33,605 bases of DNA from Nitrospirae bacterium MYbinv3 (GCA_002753395.1 PEAB01000039.1:1-33605); one strand, 5' to 3'; positions 7,295 to 16,771 are shown, numbered from the stretch's first letter. Notes: generated by a model from the sequence alone, not told the origin. Program-made: numbers and translations.

Positions 7295-8449
7295 TTATCG
7301 ACCAAAAGGTGAGATATCCCTTAGATAATTAATAATCCCTGGTAGTACCTCAATGACCTTGTTGACCTCGGCCTCGGTGTTGTACCGGCTGAATGAGAAT
7401 CTCACAGAGCCGCGTATAACCTCCGGGGGCACGGACATGGCCATGAGGACGTGACTGGCATCTGACGACCCAGAGGAACAGGCCGACCCCGATGAGGCAC
7501 ATACACCGTGCTGGTTTAACAGCATGAGCACCGCCTCACCATCTATGTACTGGAAACTTATGTTTAGCGTATTGGGCAGTCTATAATCTTTTGCGCCATT
7601 TAGCTTAGAGTCTGTGCATTTTTCTAAGATTGCCCCTTGCAGCTTGTCCCTCAACCCGCTGATATAGGCAATCTCGCTGTTAAGATTGTTTTTGGCCAGC
7701 TCACACGCCTTGCCAAGACCAATTATTGAGGCTGTGTTCTCCGTCCCGGCGCGTCTGCCGTTTTCCTGATGTCCACCAATTAGCAATGGATGATATGGCA
7801 CCCCTCTTCTTACGTATAAGACGCCAATCCCTTTGGGGGCATGCAGCTTATGACCAGATATACTCAGCATATCGATAGAGAGTGTTCTAACGTTTATTGG
7901 GATCTTTCCGGCGGCCTGCACAGCGTCTGTGTGGAAGAGGATGTTTCTTTCTTTGAGTAACTGCCCTATCTCCTGGATGGGAAATAAGATCCCTGTTTCG
8001 TTGTTTGCAAACATGATCGATACAACGGCGACGGAGTCATCTAAGGCATCCTTGAGGTCGTTCATGTCAAGATGGCCATCGTTGTCCACAGGCAGGTAGG
8101 TGATACGATAGCCCTCGCTCTCTTTGAGCTTACAGAGATTCAATACGGCTGGGTGTTCTACCTTTGTCGTTACAATATGGTTCTTTTGCCGGTTAGTCTT
8201 TAGTGCGCTTAATATGGCTGTATTGTTGCCCTCTGTGCCACAGCTAGTAAAGACGATCTCATCGGCCTCAGCCCCGATAAGGGCTGCTACTTTAACCCTT
8301 GCCTCCTCAATCTTACTGCGCACCTGAGCGCCAAGGCTATAAACGCTTGAGGGGTTGCCATAAAGCTCCCTCAGGTATGGCGCCATCTCCTCAAACACCT
8401 CTTGGGCTACAGCAGTTGTGGCGTTGTTGTCCAGATATATGCTTTGCAT
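7295..8449 (-). CDS. nifS: Cysteine desulfurase NifS
   Basis: This PLP enzyme removes sulfur from cysteine, giving alanine and an enzyme persulfide for Fe-S cluster assembly. The 384-residue protein has all the hallmarks: LDNNATT at the N-terminus, His99 in VEHPAV, HTDAVQ (Asp175), the PLP lysine in SISGHKLHAPKG (Lys201), ENTASIIG, and the mobile loop ASSGSACSSGS with Cys324. The loop length fits group I (NifS/IscS) enzymes. No nifU or iscU scaffold lies next to it, and no nif genes are in the window, so a housekeeping Fe-S role is likely. It could equally be named iscS. It is convergent with the methyltransferase gene. A TTGACA (8492-8487) upstream has only a poor -10 partner. Confidence 0.92.
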   Translation of the reverse strand: MQSIYLDNNATTAVAQEVFEEMAPYLRELYGNPSSVYSLGAQVRSKIEEARVKVAALIGAEADEIVFTSCGTEGNNTAILSALKTNRQKNHIVTTKVEHPAVLNLCKLKESEGYRITYLPVDNDGHLDMNDLKDALDDSVAVVSIMFANNETGILFPIQEIGQLLKERNILFHTDAVQAAGKIPINVRTLSIDMLSISGHKLHAPKGIGVLYVRRGVPYHPLLIGGHQENGRRAGTENTASIIGLGKACELAKNNLNSEIAYISGLRDKLQGAILEKCTDSKLNGAKDYRLPNTLNISFQYIDGEAVLMLLNQHGVCASSGSACSSGSSDASHVLMAMSVPPEVIRGSVRFSFSRYNTEAEVNKVIEVLPGIINYLRDISPFGR

Positions 8450-8640
8450 AACAGCGACGTTACTTTAACACAGGTTGGTATGTAGCTGTCAACTATAAGT
8501 TACCTTTAAAAAAACTCTTGAACATACAAAAAGGGCATCATTACAAAATTGAAACCTGCTTTTCGATGGATAAAGCAGCATATAATAAGGGTTTTAGAAG
8601 TTTATGCGTAGGCTCTACAAAAAAATGCAAAAGTATACTA

Positions 8641-8649
8641 TGCTATAAT
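8641..8649 (+). promoter_or_regulatory. Extended -10 promoter of the first bacteriohemerythrin gene
   Basis: TGCTATAAT is a perfect extended -10 element 53 bases before the ATG at 8702. No good -35 is visible, as is usual for extended -10 promoters. The same nine bases lie upstream of the flavin reductase-hemerythrin pair (28682-28674, minus strand). Confidence 0.6.
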
Positions 8650-8701
8650 ATAGACGATGTGATATGTATAAAAAGACAGTTTTATAAAAGGGAGGTTATA
8701 A

Positions 8702-9109
8702 ATGCCGTTAATAACTTGGTCGGACAGTCTAAGTGTCCACATTAAAGAGGTTGATAGCCAGCATCAGAGGCTAGTTCAACTTGTAAACGATGTGTTTGAT
8801 GCTGTAAACGCAAAAAAAGGCAACGATATATTGAAGAAGGTGCTTAACGAACTGATAGACTACACAAAGTACCACTTTGCTACAGAAGAGCGGTTGATGA
8901 ATGCCCATGACTACCCCGAGCGGGTCAAGCACAAAGAGGAACACGATGATCTTACCAAACAGGTACTCGATTTCCAGAAGAAATTCAAGGAGGGAAAGGC
9001 TATGCTTGATATTCTCTTGATGAACTTCCTCAAGGAATGGTTGATAAAGCACATAATTGGTAGTGATAAGAAATTTGGCCCCTATTTAAATAGTAAGGGA
9101 GTGTCATAA
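8702..9109 (+). CDS. Bacteriohemerythrin (single-domain)
   Basis: This is an oxygen-binding protein with a non-haem di-iron site in a four-helix bundle, cytoplasmic, used for O2 storage, delivery or sensing. All seven iron ligands are present in the 135-residue chain: His21 (VDSQH), His58 and Glu62 (YHFATEE), His77 and His81 (HKEEH), His117 and Asp122 (KHIIGSD). There is no fused methyl-accepting, GGDEF or other signalling domain. GGGAGG lies 7 bases before the ATG. It stands alone and converges with mutS, 38 bases away. The window contains a second member at 27744-28151 that differs at many positions outside the ligands. Confidence 0.93.
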   Translation: MPLITWSDSLSVHIKEVDSQHQRLVQLVNDVFDAVNAKKGNDILKKVLNELIDYTKYHFATEERLMNAHDYPERVKHKEEHDDLTKQVLDFQKKFKEGKAMLDILLMNFLKEWLIKHIIGSDKKFGPYLNSKGVS

Positions 9110-9147
9110 CTATTGAAGGTTGTCAACCCCCTCAGACTATCTTTAGC

Positions 9148-11724
9148 TTATTTATCAGCAAGCCTTTGAAGCTCCTGCAATGCTTTAAAGGCATCCTGGG
9201 GGGTTAGCTTTTCGATATCAATCTGACGGAGCATAAAGAGGGCGGGGTCTTCTATCTTTGAAAACAGGTCAAGCTGCTGTGCCATACGCTTCTTCTTTCT
9301 GAGGGAGAAGCTCATACGCTGTGGGTCTTCGTACTCCTTTTTTTCGAGGTTTGATAGTATCTCCTTTGCCCTGACGATTATCTTGTCTGGCAGACCGGCC
9401 AGACGTGCCACCTGTATACCATAGCTCTTGTCGGCAGAGCCTTTTACGATCTTGCGCAGGAAGATGATCTCATCCCCCCACTCCTTTACGGATACGTTGT
9501 AGTTCTTGACCCCCTGTGCAGTCAGGGAAAGCTCCGTAAGCTCGTTGTAGTGTGTGGCAAAGAGGGTACGCGCCTCCACCTCCGAGGCGATGAACTCTGC
9601 CACAGCCCAGGCGATGCTAATACCGTCAAACGTGCTTGTCCCGCGCCCTACCTCATCCAAGATGATTAGACTCCTTCTGGTGGCGTTGTTGACGATGTTT
9701 GCCGTCTCAACCATCTCCACCATAAAGGTGCTCTGCCCCTTGGCCAGGTAGTCTGAGGCCCCGATGCGGGTAAATATCCTGTCAACAACGCCAATTGTGG
9801 CAGACTCAGCAGGGATAAATGATCCCATCTGAGCCATCAGCACGATCAACGCCGCCTGCCGCATGTAGGTTGACTTTCCGGCCATGTTTGGCCCCGTAAT
9901 GATGAGCAGCTTGTTTTCGTCAAGATCAAGGAGTGTGTCGTTTGGTGTAAACCGCGTCCCGCTGGTGGCCTTTTCCACTACCGGATGACGGCCATCGATG
10001 ATCTCAAGCCTGGAGGCGTTGTTTATAACGGGCCTGACGTAGTTGTTCTTCTTGGCCACAGTTGCAAGGGACTGTAGAAAATCCACCACTGCCACTGTTA
10101 AAGCGCTGTCTCTGAGGTCCTTTACGTAGTAGACGATCTTGCCCACTATCTCTTTAAAATACTCGTATTCAAGGTGCTTTAGTCTCTCCTCTGCCCCAAC
10201 GATCTTGTTTTCATAGTCTTTAAGCTCTTGGGTAACAAAACGCTCTGCGTTGGCCAGGGTCTGCTTTCTTACAAAGTATGCCGGTGCCAGGTGCAGGTTA
10301 GCCTTTGTTATCTCTATGTAGTAGCCAAAGACCCTGTTAAAGCCCACCTTCAGTCCGTTTATACCGGTTGCTGCACGCTCCTTGATCTCAAGTTCCGTGA
10401 GGTAGGTCTTTCCCTTTGTGGCGAGCTCCCTTAGATCATCGATCTCCTTGTTGACGCCGTCCTTGATTATCCAGCCGTCCTTGACCGTGTTGGGCGGGGA
10501 GTCTACGATGCTCTCCTCAATCATGTTTATGAGCGAGGTGAAGTCTGCAATGCCGGTAGCAATCTCCCTTAGATATCCGTCGTTGCAGCCCTCAAGGAGG
10601 CCCTTGATCAGGGGCAGGGTGGCAAGTGAGTTCTTAAGGGCTACCAGGTCGCGGGCGTTGGAGCTGCCTTTGATGAGCCTGGCGGTGAGACGCTCGATGT
10701 CCTGGACGTTTTTGAGAACCTTGCGTAACTCCTGTCTTAGGTCAAAGTCGTTAAAGAGATACTCCACGGCAGAGAGCCTATTATCAATCACGGTTGTGTC
10801 AATGGAGGGTTTCAGTATGGTGTCTCTGAGGAGGCGCCCGCCCATCGAAGTGAGGGTTTCATCCAGTATAGATAGAAGCGTGTAGTCCTCTGAAAGCTCC
10901 TTAAGGTTCTTTATTAATTCAAGATTTTTTACGGCGGCTGCATCTAAGAACATACACGAGGCGTTGTTGAGAGGTCGGATTCTATCAAAGCACAGACCAG
11001 ACTTCTGGGTCTCCAGCAGGTAGTTTAAGAGGGCGCCGGCTGCCGATGTAGCCGTAGGCATGTGATCACAGCCAAACCCCTCAAGCGTGGATACCTTAAA
11101 GTACTCCAGGAGGAGTCTGTAGCCATTTGAGTAGTCAAAGTAGTCGTCATCGTAGTACGTTGTGAAATAGTTTTTTAAGGCAATGCCGTAGTGTAGGTTC
11201 TTTCTTAGCGATTCGGGGCATAGTATTTCTCTGACAGAAAACCTGCCAATCTCATCAGAGAGGGGCTCGTTGCTCTCATAAACGATGAACTCCCCGGTTG
11301 AGATATCGGCCAGTGCGATACCGCTTCCAACGGTGCCCGTACAGAAGGCAAACACGTAGGTATTGTCTTTTGGGTTTTCTGGTTCAAACGTCCCTGGTGT
11401 TATGACTCTTACGACCTGTCGCTTGACTATCCCTTTGGCATCGGCAGGGTCTTCCATCTGTTCGCACACAGCCACCTTGTATCCAGCCGAAACAACCTTT
11501 CTGACGTAGGTATCGAGCGAGTGGTAGGGAAAACCGCATAACGCCGTAGCGTCCTCTTTGTTCTTGTCCCTGGTAGTGAGGGCTATCTGCAATATCTTTG
11601 ATGCTGCAACGGCATCCTCGCCAAACATCTCATAGAAGTCCCCCATCCTAAAGAAAAGGATAGCGTCCTTGTGTTCATCCTTTATCTCATTGTACTGTTT
11701 CATTAACGGCGTCTGTTCTGTCAT
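9148..11724 (-). CDS. mutS: DNA mismatch repair protein MutS
   Basis: MutS recognises base mismatches and small loops and recruits MutL. The 858-residue length is typical of full MutS1. The mismatch-reading motif FYEMFGEDA carries Phe30 and Glu32. The connector, lever and clamp domains follow. The ATPase domain has Walker A GPNMAGKST (about 611-619), Walker B LIILDEVGRGTST with the signature loop, FATHYNEL, and the C-terminal helix-turn-helix dimer region. It begins at an ATG with AAGGG about 9 bases upstream. Downstream is the convergent hemerythrin gene. pgi is on the same strand but 332 bases upstream, so it is probably a separate transcript. No mutL is in the window. Confidence 0.97.
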   Translation of the reverse strand: MTEQTPLMKQYNEIKDEHKDAILFFRMGDFYEMFGEDAVAASKILQIALTTRDKNKEDATALCGFPYHSLDTYVRKVVSAGYKVAVCEQMEDPADAKGIVKRQVVRVITPGTFEPENPKDNTYVFAFCTGTVGSGIALADISTGEFIVYESNEPLSDEIGRFSVREILCPESLRKNLHYGIALKNYFTTYYDDDYFDYSNGYRLLLEYFKVSTLEGFGCDHMPTATSAAGALLNYLLETQKSGLCFDRIRPLNNASCMFLDAAAVKNLELIKNLKELSEDYTLLSILDETLTSMGGRLLRDTILKPSIDTTVIDNRLSAVEYLFNDFDLRQELRKVLKNVQDIERLTARLIKGSSNARDLVALKNSLATLPLIKGLLEGCNDGYLREIATGIADFTSLINMIEESIVDSPPNTVKDGWIIKDGVNKEIDDLRELATKGKTYLTELEIKERAATGINGLKVGFNRVFGYYIEITKANLHLAPAYFVRKQTLANAERFVTQELKDYENKIVGAEERLKHLEYEYFKEIVGKIVYYVKDLRDSALTVAVVDFLQSLATVAKKNNYVRPVINNASRLEIIDGRHPVVEKATSGTRFTPNDTLLDLDENKLLIITGPNMAGKSTYMRQAALIVLMAQMGSFIPAESATIGVVDRIFTRIGASDYLAKGQSTFMVEMVETANIVNNATRRSLIILDEVGRGTSTFDGISIAWAVAEFIASEVEARTLFATHYNELTELSLTAQGVKNYNVSVKEWGDEIIFLRKIVKGSADKSYGIQVARLAGLPDKIIVRAKEILSNLEKKEYEDPQRMSFSLRKKKRMAQQLDLFSKIEDPALFMLRQIDIEKLTPQDAFKALQELQRLADK

Positions 11725-11930
11725 TGCATATACCCTTATCTTATGATAGCTATATTATTACATATAAACGTATTAAAAAGGTTATGAATTTGTCTTGTAA
11801 CTGTGATTTTAACGTTGTCTGATGCTGGTTTTTGGCTGACTGAGGCGGAGTGTTGGATTAATGGATAAAGAAGGCCTTCATAACGAGTGATATAACGCCG
11901 GCAAACAGGACGCCTAATATCCACCTAACA

Positions 11931-11975
11931 AGGTCTAAGGGAGGGGGTTGCGAACCCCTGAGCCCTCCCTTCTTA
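11931..11975 (+). repeat. R1 repeat, copy 5 (fragment)
   Basis: Only the GGTCTAAGGGAGGGGGTTGC, GAACCCCTG and AGCCCTCCCTTCTT modules of R1 are kept. The GGGGTCAAGG core is missing. Confidence 0.75.
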
Positions 11976-12028
11976 ATACATACGGGTGAACTATTACGAA
12001 TGACCTAAAATGCATACAGCAGCTATGA

Positions 12029-12047
12029 GGGGGGACAAGTGCCCCCC
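12029..12047 (-). terminator. Possible terminator hairpin of pgi
   Basis: GGGGGG (12029-12034) and CCCCCC (12042-12047) around a 7-base loop lie 10 bases past the pgi stop. No T run follows on the minus strand, so an intrinsic terminator is only possible. Confidence 0.35.
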
Positions 12048-12056
12048 TTATCTTTC

Positions 12057-13649
12057 CTATGAGGATGCTTGGAATTTGGATGATGTCAGGGGGGTGTCTC
12101 CTATTTGTTTGATCTTATGATCGGGATTGGCGGCTACGTGTAGCAACACCTTGAAGATGGTCTCTACGTCATTTGCCAATCCTAGGGCACCAGCGGCTTC
12201 ATCTGCGGTGTAGGCGTTACTTGGGTTGTTCCTCAGCAGGGAGAGCACTGCCCGTTGGAGTTCGACGACCTTTGTGGCCTCCTTCTTGCCCGCCTCTACA
12301 CCTGGCTGATGATAGGCATTGATGTTGATGAGACTTGCGTAAAACCCTACTGCTCTCTCATACAGGGCAACAAGTACCCCAAAGGAAAACGGGTCTATCT
12401 TATCTATCGTTATAGTCATTGATTCTCTGTTGTTTCCATAGAGGGCGCTGCGAGTGCCTAATAGAAAGGCACTGAGGTAGTCGCCAGTGGTGAAGTCCGT
12501 CTCTACCTGCATGGAGGGGGTTTTTCTGTCCTTTAGCACCTCAACAAAGGTTACGAAGAAGTTGTTGACGCCGTCTCTGAGCTGTTGGATGTAGGCGTGC
12601 TGGTCGGTGGTGCCCTTGTTGCCGTAGACGGTTATACCTTGATTGACCAGCTTGCCGTCGCTGTCAAGCTCCTTGCCGAGTGACTCCATAATGAGCTGCT
12701 GGAGGTACTTTGTAAAGAGCTGCATCCTGTCCTTGTAGGGCAGGATGACCATGTCGCGACTGCCGCGCCCGTTTGTTGCGTAATACCACATCAGGGCCAG
12801 GATGGCGGAGGGGTTAGCCAGGGCATCCTTTGTGCGTGTGATCTCGTCACACAGGCGGGCACCGGCAAGTACAGCGTCAACGTCCAGGCCCTGAAGCGCT
12901 GCCGGCAACAGTCCAACAGCCGAGGTCTCAGACGTGCGGCCTCCAACCCAGTCCCACATTGGAAACGTCCGTATCCAACTCTCTGAGGTGGCTGTTCTAT
13001 CAAGGTTGCTGCCCTTTCCTGTAACTGCAACCGCATGTTTGGCAAAATCCAGGCACTGCGCCTTATAAGCAGCCTTTGCCTCAAGCATCCCGTTGCGAGT
13101 CTCAACGGTGCCTCCGCTCTTTGATATAACTATGGCTAGGGTCTCAGACAATCCCTTGCCGATCTGTCCAAGGACGTAATCCATACCGTCAGGATCGGTG
13201 TTGTCAAAGAAATAGGGCGTCATGGGGTCGTTTGGGCTACCCATAGCGTTTGCTGCAAACTGAGGTCCTAGGGCCGAGCCACCAATGCCTACAACGAGGA
13301 TATTCTTAAAGGGTACACCCTCCTGAGAGACAACCTTTCCTGAATGAACATCCTTGGTAAAGGACTTAATGGCCAAGAGCGTCTCTTCAATCTCTGTCCT
13401 AAGCTCTGGCGTTGGGGCAAGGGCGGGGTTACGCAGCCAATAGTGCCCGACCATACGCTTTTCGTCGGGGTTTGCTATATCGCCTGATTCGAGATCGTCC
13501 ATAGCGCCGAAGGCCTTCTGTATAAGTGGCTTCATCTCATCAAAAAAACCGTCCTTGAAATTCATCCTGCTGATATCAAGACTCAATCCTAATTTTCTGT
13601 TGTCGTACAAGTATGTCTTATAGCGATTCCATAGTTCAATAGGGTTCAT
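12057..13649 (-). CDS. pgi: Glucose-6-phosphate isomerase
   Basis: This enzyme interconverts glucose 6-phosphate and fructose 6-phosphate in glycolysis and gluconeogenesis (cytoplasm). The 530-residue sequence contains the sugar-phosphate isomerase (SIS) blocks: [11 protein letters not shown] (about residues 119-129), [12 protein letters not shown] (about 174-185), [13 protein letters not shown], and the catalytic [16 protein letters not shown] region, followed by the C-terminal lysine-containing part ([10 protein letters not shown]). The start is an ATG with AAGGAG 5 bases upstream. The reading frame is intact. It is probably a single-gene transcript. A divergent ORF of 104 codons in the same strand region is a frame shadow. 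Confidence 0.95.
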   Translation of the reverse strand: MNPIELWNRYKTYLYDNRKLGLSLDISRMNFKDGFFDEMKPLIQKAFGAMDDLESGDIANPDEKRMVGHYWLRNPALAPTPELRTEIEETLLAIKSFTKDVHSGKVVSQEGVPFKNILVVGIGGSALGPQFAANAMGSPNDPMTPYFFDNTDPDGMDYVLGQIGKGLSETLAIVISKSGGTVETRNGMLEAKAAYKAQCLDFAKHAVAVTGKGSNLDRTATSESWIRTFPMWDWVGGRTSETSAVGLLPAALQGLDVDAVLAGARLCDEITRTKDALANPSAILALMWYYATNGRGSRDMVILPYKDRMQLFTKYLQQLIMESLGKELDSDGKLVNQGITVYGNKGTTDQHAYIQQLRDGVNNFFVTFVEVLKDRKTPSMQVETDFTTGDYLSAFLLGTRSALYGNNRESMTITIDKIDPFSFGVLVALYERAVGFYASLININAYHQPGVEAGKKEATKVVELQRAVLSLLRNNPSNAYTADEAAGALGLANDVETIFKVLLHVAANPDHKIKQIGDTPLTSSKFQASS

Positions 13650-13729
13650 AAAGTCTCCTTCATTATATTATGCCAGGGGTATCACACCCCTTGAGTTTGT
13701 ATTAACCTTGTTAGCTGTGTTTGACTAAA

Positions 13730-13921
13730 TTATTTAGGATAAGGAATTCCAGGCTGCCTATAGATTTTAACTGCCAAGATATCAGCAATCTCAGCGTGTC
13801 TGCGGATTGTAACATGTTTACTTGTGTTGCAAATATTTATATAACGACCATGTTTAGCGCCTTCTCTCAATAAGACACACCCATGTTTTTCTATATGTCG
13901 TATAAACTCTCTTCTTTTCAC
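13730..13921 (-). CDS. hicA: HicA-family mRNA interferase toxin
   Basis: The 63-residue protein begins MKRREFIRHIEKHGCVLL, the usual HicA start, with the catalytic His24 in GAKHGRY and the conserved RRHAEIADILAVKI block (normally PRH-E-I-LAKKI). HicA folds like a double-stranded RNA-binding domain and cleaves mRNA when its HicB partner is absent. The start is GTG at 13921, overlapping the stop of the upstream hicB remnant by four bases (GTGA), the usual coupled arrangement. The antitoxin is interrupted by a stop codon, so this toxin is either weakened, untranslated because coupling is lost, or neutralised elsewhere. The IRRH and RQPGIP substitutions may be attenuating changes. Confidence 0.75.
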   Translation of the reverse strand: MKRREFIRHIEKHGCVLLREGAKHGRYINICNTSKHVTIRRHAEIADILAVKIYRQPGIPYPK

Positions 13922-14118
13922 ACCTCTATTTCTTGTACAATAACTTCTCGATCAGGTAGAGATTCAAGGTCAAAGGGCTTTTGCATTTATAGTATTGCGA
14001 CGACAAGATTTCCCTTCGCTTCATCAACTGTCTTACCCTGAGTCAAAGCGCCTGGTATGTCATCTATCCATCCAACCCACCAATCACCATCCTTAACAAA
14101 CACTGCTTTAACCTTCAT
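13918..14118 (-). pseudogene. hicB: HicB-family antitoxin with in-frame stop
   Basis: From ATG (14118) the frame reads MKVKAVFVKDGDWWVGW then IDDIPGALTQGKTVDEAKGN, the typical HicB N-terminus, and reaches TAA at 13989-13987 after 43 codons. The same frame resumes at once with an ATG (MQKPFDLESLPDREVIVQEI, 22 codons) and stops at 13918, overlapping hicA. The second part matches the usual HicB C-terminus (REVIVEEIEV). One nonsense change, probably with loss of a few middle codons, explains the break. Reinitiation at the adjacent ATG could still make two half-proteins, but this is speculation. Confidence 0.7.
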
Positions 14119-14168
14119 ATTAAAGTTTAACACAAGCCAGTAGAAAAAACAATCCTACTGCTCGCAGG

Positions 14169-14340
14169 GGGTGCATAAGAAAGTCGTGGGTTTTTTCAGA
14201 GAAGGGGAGGCTCTGCCCACTGTCGCAGAGGTTCGCAACCCCCTCCCTAGACCCTCCCACAAGGGGACGAGTCCCCTTGACCCCGTAAATGTCAGGCATG
14301 ATTGCTTAAGTCAACAGAATTAGGGGTTAGGGGAGGGTGT
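14169..14340 (-). repeat. R1 repeat, copy 6 (long composite)
   Basis: It begins with the terminal block GTGCATAAGAAAGTCGTGGG, then GGAGGCTCTGCCCACTGTC, GCAACCCCCTCCCTAGACCC, the core ACAAGGGGACGAGTCCCCTT and the tail GTAAATGTCAGGCATGATTG, ending with AGTCAACAGAATTAGGGGTT. The tail is shared in inverse with copies 7 and 8. Confidence 0.85.
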
Positions 14341-14344
14341 TAAA

Positions 14345-14375
14345 TTTACTGTCACCACTACTTGTGCAGGACTAC
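14345..14375 (-). repeat. R2 repeat fragment
   Basis: GTCACCACTACTTGTGCAGG and ACTACC are the inverse of the R2 unit GGTAGTCCTGCAGAGGTAGTG seen at 17629. Confidence 0.6.
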
Positions 14376-14472
14376 CATACTTGGAAAACGCCTATACTGC
14401 CATTCCCACGAAAGTGGGAATCCATGTCTTGAAACCATAAAAATAAATTTACCATGTTTTTTAAGAGGATAC
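14376..14472 (-). mobile_element. MITE-like element M, copy C (truncated)
   Basis: This is the same orientation as copy D and matches its right 95 bases: TTGGAAAACGCCTATACTG, the ATTCCCACGAAAGTGGGAAT palindrome, TCTTGAAACCATAAAAAT, CCATGTTTTTTAAGAGGATAC. The other half is missing and its place is taken by R2 sequence. No target duplication remains. Bases 14473-14579 hold no gene. Confidence 0.75.
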
Positions 14473-14579
14473 TGTTACTCCCCTATTGCAAGGCAAAGCT
14501 ATCCCTGCTATGATTATCAGTTCTTGATTTGTTTATGCACCCTTTTGTATTGAGGTAAAAAGTCTCTAAATGTGTGCTC

Positions 14580-16751
14580 TCAGCTTTCGAGGTTTAAGAG
14601 CCTCCCGCCTTGATAGATCAAGAATGCAATGCCCCATGCGATGACAAACTGGTAAAGAACAGCAAAGAAAAACCACCCCCACGTACCGTTTTCCTGTTTT
14701 AATGCTATCCCCGCAACAATACATGGCATGTATAAGAGCACAAAGGCCATGAAGGCATATGCTGACAGCGGCGTAAACGTCTTCCTAATGGCCGTTTTTA
14801 TATTAACCACCTCTTCGGTATCCTTTGATGAGATACTCGGAATCCCAATATTGGAGAATAGATTCGACAATGATAAATTGAAGGCACTGAAGAAAGATAG
14901 AGTCATCTTCTTTATATCTTCACCAACAGACAAAGTGTTTTCACCCTTGTTTTGGTTAACCTTTGGCGCGTAGATCTCTGCCATCGACGACACCACTGCT
15001 TCTTTGGCCATCACGCCTGTGATTAAGGCAGATACGGCCTCCCAGTTACCAAACCCCAGCGGTTTAAAAATAAAGGTAAAAGAACTGGAAAAGCGTCCCA
15101 GATAAGAATCCCTCTTACTCTGTGCATCAAAAGGCATATTGAAAAGAAACCAGACAACTATGGACATGGCTAAGAGATAAGTCCCTGCCTTTACAACAAA
15201 GTGCTTTCCCTTCTCCCAACTGTGTATGAATAAGTTTTTCCAGGAGGGTACCCTGTAAGATGGCAGCTCCATGATAAAAAATGACGATTTGCCTTTAAAC
15301 AATGTATTTTTTAAAATCAACCCTACTATAATAGCTAACACAATGCCAAGCGTATATATAGACCAGAGTACACTTCCAGAGTTTTCACTAAAAAACACAC
15401 CCACAAACAAGGCATAGACAGGCAGCCTGGCGCTACATGATATAAATGGGATAAGCAGCGACGTTAGCAACCTGTCGGAGCGGTTCTCAAGTGTTCGGGT
15501 AGCGTATATGGCTGGCACGTTGCATCCAAACCCCAAGACGATAGGGATAAAGGACTTACCGTGAAGACCTATGATGTGCATAACGCTGTCCATGACAAAG
15601 GCGGCACGCGCCATATACCCGCTGCCCTCAAGAAAGGTTATGAAAAACATGATGGCAAATATTACAGGCACAAAAGACAACACAAACCCCACACCGGCTA
15701 TTATGCCATCGGATACAAGCAAACTTAACCACTCAATGCCAGTGATAGATAAGATTAAGAACAAAGCCCATTTTTTTAACACTTCCGTTACTGAGCCGTT
15801 TATCCAGTCGGTAAAGGGACCGGATATGTCAAAGGTGAGTTTGAACACTAACCACATCACAAACAGAAATATAGGTATGCCCAGATATTTGTTTAGGACT
15901 ATCTTGTCGATCTTTCCAGTAAGCTCTTCCCTGCGGATTTCAGGTCTGGTCAACACCTCTTGTGTAAGACCAGAGGCCTGAGCATACCTGGCGGCTGCAA
16001 TAATATCGCGCACACTCTCCTTATGTACATCGGTAAGATGCTTAAGGGCATCTGACACTATATCAACTGATACCCCAATGGGTTCAAGATCACCACGGAT
16101 CTTCTCATCACCTTCCATGAGTTTATAGACAATCCACCTTGGCAGCGCTTTATCGCTTTGACCTTGGGCAGGCAGACTTTTTATACTGGTCTCAATCATA
16201 GATACAGCATTTTCAATATCCTCGTTATAAATAAGACGTTTTGGTTTAGAGCGATTAACCGCTGCGCTAATTGCCGCTTCTAATAGAGCATCAACACCAA
16301 TATTCCTCTTAGCCACGGTAGGTATGACCCCTGTGCAGAGCAGTTCAGATATGGCATCTGTGTTGATCTTGTAACCTTTTTTCTCAACCTCATCAAAGAT
16401 GTTCAACGCAATGACCATAGGCGTCTCAAGTTCCATCAGTTCGATGGTCAGACAGAGATTTCTTTCAAGATTGGTAGCATCTACAACGTCTATGATCACG
16501 TCGGGTTTTTCACGGATCAGAAAATCGCTCGATATAATCTCCTCTTGAGAAAACGGACTTAGACTATACACACCAGGCAGATCCACAAGGTTTATGATAT
16601 GATCTCTATAGTTAAAAATCGCCTCTTTCTTCTCAACCGTAACACCCGACCAATTCCCTACCTGTAACCTAGTGCCTGCCAATGCGTTTATAAGCGTAGA
16701 TTTGCCAGCGTTAGGGTTTCCAGCCACTGCTATTTTAATCATGCTATTCAT
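14580..16751 (-). CDS. feoB: Ferrous iron transport protein B
   Basis: FeoB is the inner-membrane Fe2+ permease, with an N-terminal G-protein domain, a linker, and a multi-helix channel. The G1 motif GNPNAGKST (residues 11-19), G3 DLPGVYSL and G4-like NIFDE are visible. The channel has the two Gate blocks, one with GFGCNVPAIYATRTLENR and ISCSARLPVYALF, the other ending VLLYMPCIVAGIALKQENG. The 723-residue length is normal. I start at ATG 16751 because GGGAGGA is 8 bases upstream. The frame extends to a TTG at 16775 that overlaps the stop of the preceding gene, but it has no ribosome site. It is the second gene of an operon with a Fur-FeoA fusion and is likely Fe-repressed through the palindrome at 17544. 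Confidence 0.95.
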   Translation of the reverse strand: MNSMIKIAVAGNPNAGKSTLINALAGTRLQVGNWSGVTVEKKEAIFNYRDHIINLVDLPGVYSLSPFSQEEIISSDFLIREKPDVIIDVVDATNLERNLCLTIELMELETPMVIALNIFDEVEKKGYKINTDAISELLCTGVIPTVAKRNIGVDALLEAAISAAVNRSKPKRLIYNEDIENAVSMIETSIKSLPAQGQSDKALPRWIVYKLMEGDEKIRGDLEPIGVSVDIVSDALKHLTDVHKESVRDIIAAARYAQASGLTQEVLTRPEIRREELTGKIDKIVLNKYLGIPIFLFVMWLVFKLTFDISGPFTDWINGSVTEVLKKWALFLILSITGIEWLSLLVSDGIIAGVGFVLSFVPVIFAIMFFITFLEGSGYMARAAFVMDSVMHIIGLHGKSFIPIVLGFGCNVPAIYATRTLENRSDRLLTSLLIPFISCSARLPVYALFVGVFFSENSGSVLWSIYTLGIVLAIIVGLILKNTLFKGKSSFFIMELPSYRVPSWKNLFIHSWEKGKHFVVKAGTYLLAMSIVVWFLFNMPFDAQSKRDSYLGRFSSSFTFIFKPLGFGNWEAVSALITGVMAKEAVVSSMAEIYAPKVNQNKGENTLSVGEDIKKMTLSFFSAFNLSLSNLFSNIGIPSISSKDTEEVVNIKTAIRKTFTPLSAYAFMAFVLLYMPCIVAGIALKQENGTWGWFFFAVLYQFVIAWGIAFLIYQGGRLLNLES

Positions 16752-16771
16752 CGACGAATCCTCCCCCTTCT

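Larger units (their letters stand above)
11725..12056. other. Intergenic stretch between pgi and mutS, no supported gene
   Basis: It contains an R1 fragment (11931-11975) and a G6/C6 hairpin behind pgi. On the minus strand a frame without a start codon ends at 11858 and reads LDLVRWILGVLFAGVISLVM followed by KAFFIH. That is membrane-helix-like and might be the tail of a lost gene, but its first residues are R1 sequence, so I do not call a gene. Confidence 0.6.

Noticed and set aside
8518-8745. 75-codon open frame before the hemerythrin gene
   Set aside because: It overlaps the promoter, starts at a non-ATG codon without ribosome site and overlaps the hemerythrin start in another frame.
10418-10885. 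155-codon frame antisense to mutS
   Set aside because: Shadow of mutS on the opposite strand, low-complexity Ser/Arg/Leu composition and no ribosome site.
11736-11924. 62-codon minus-strand frame
   Set aside because: No ribosome site or recognisable features, overlapping the mutS leader.
14362-14553. 63-codon frame on the plus strand
   Set aside because: Mostly MITE copy C sequence.
15571-15981. 136-codon frame antisense to feoB
   Set aside because: Shadow of feoB membrane segments.
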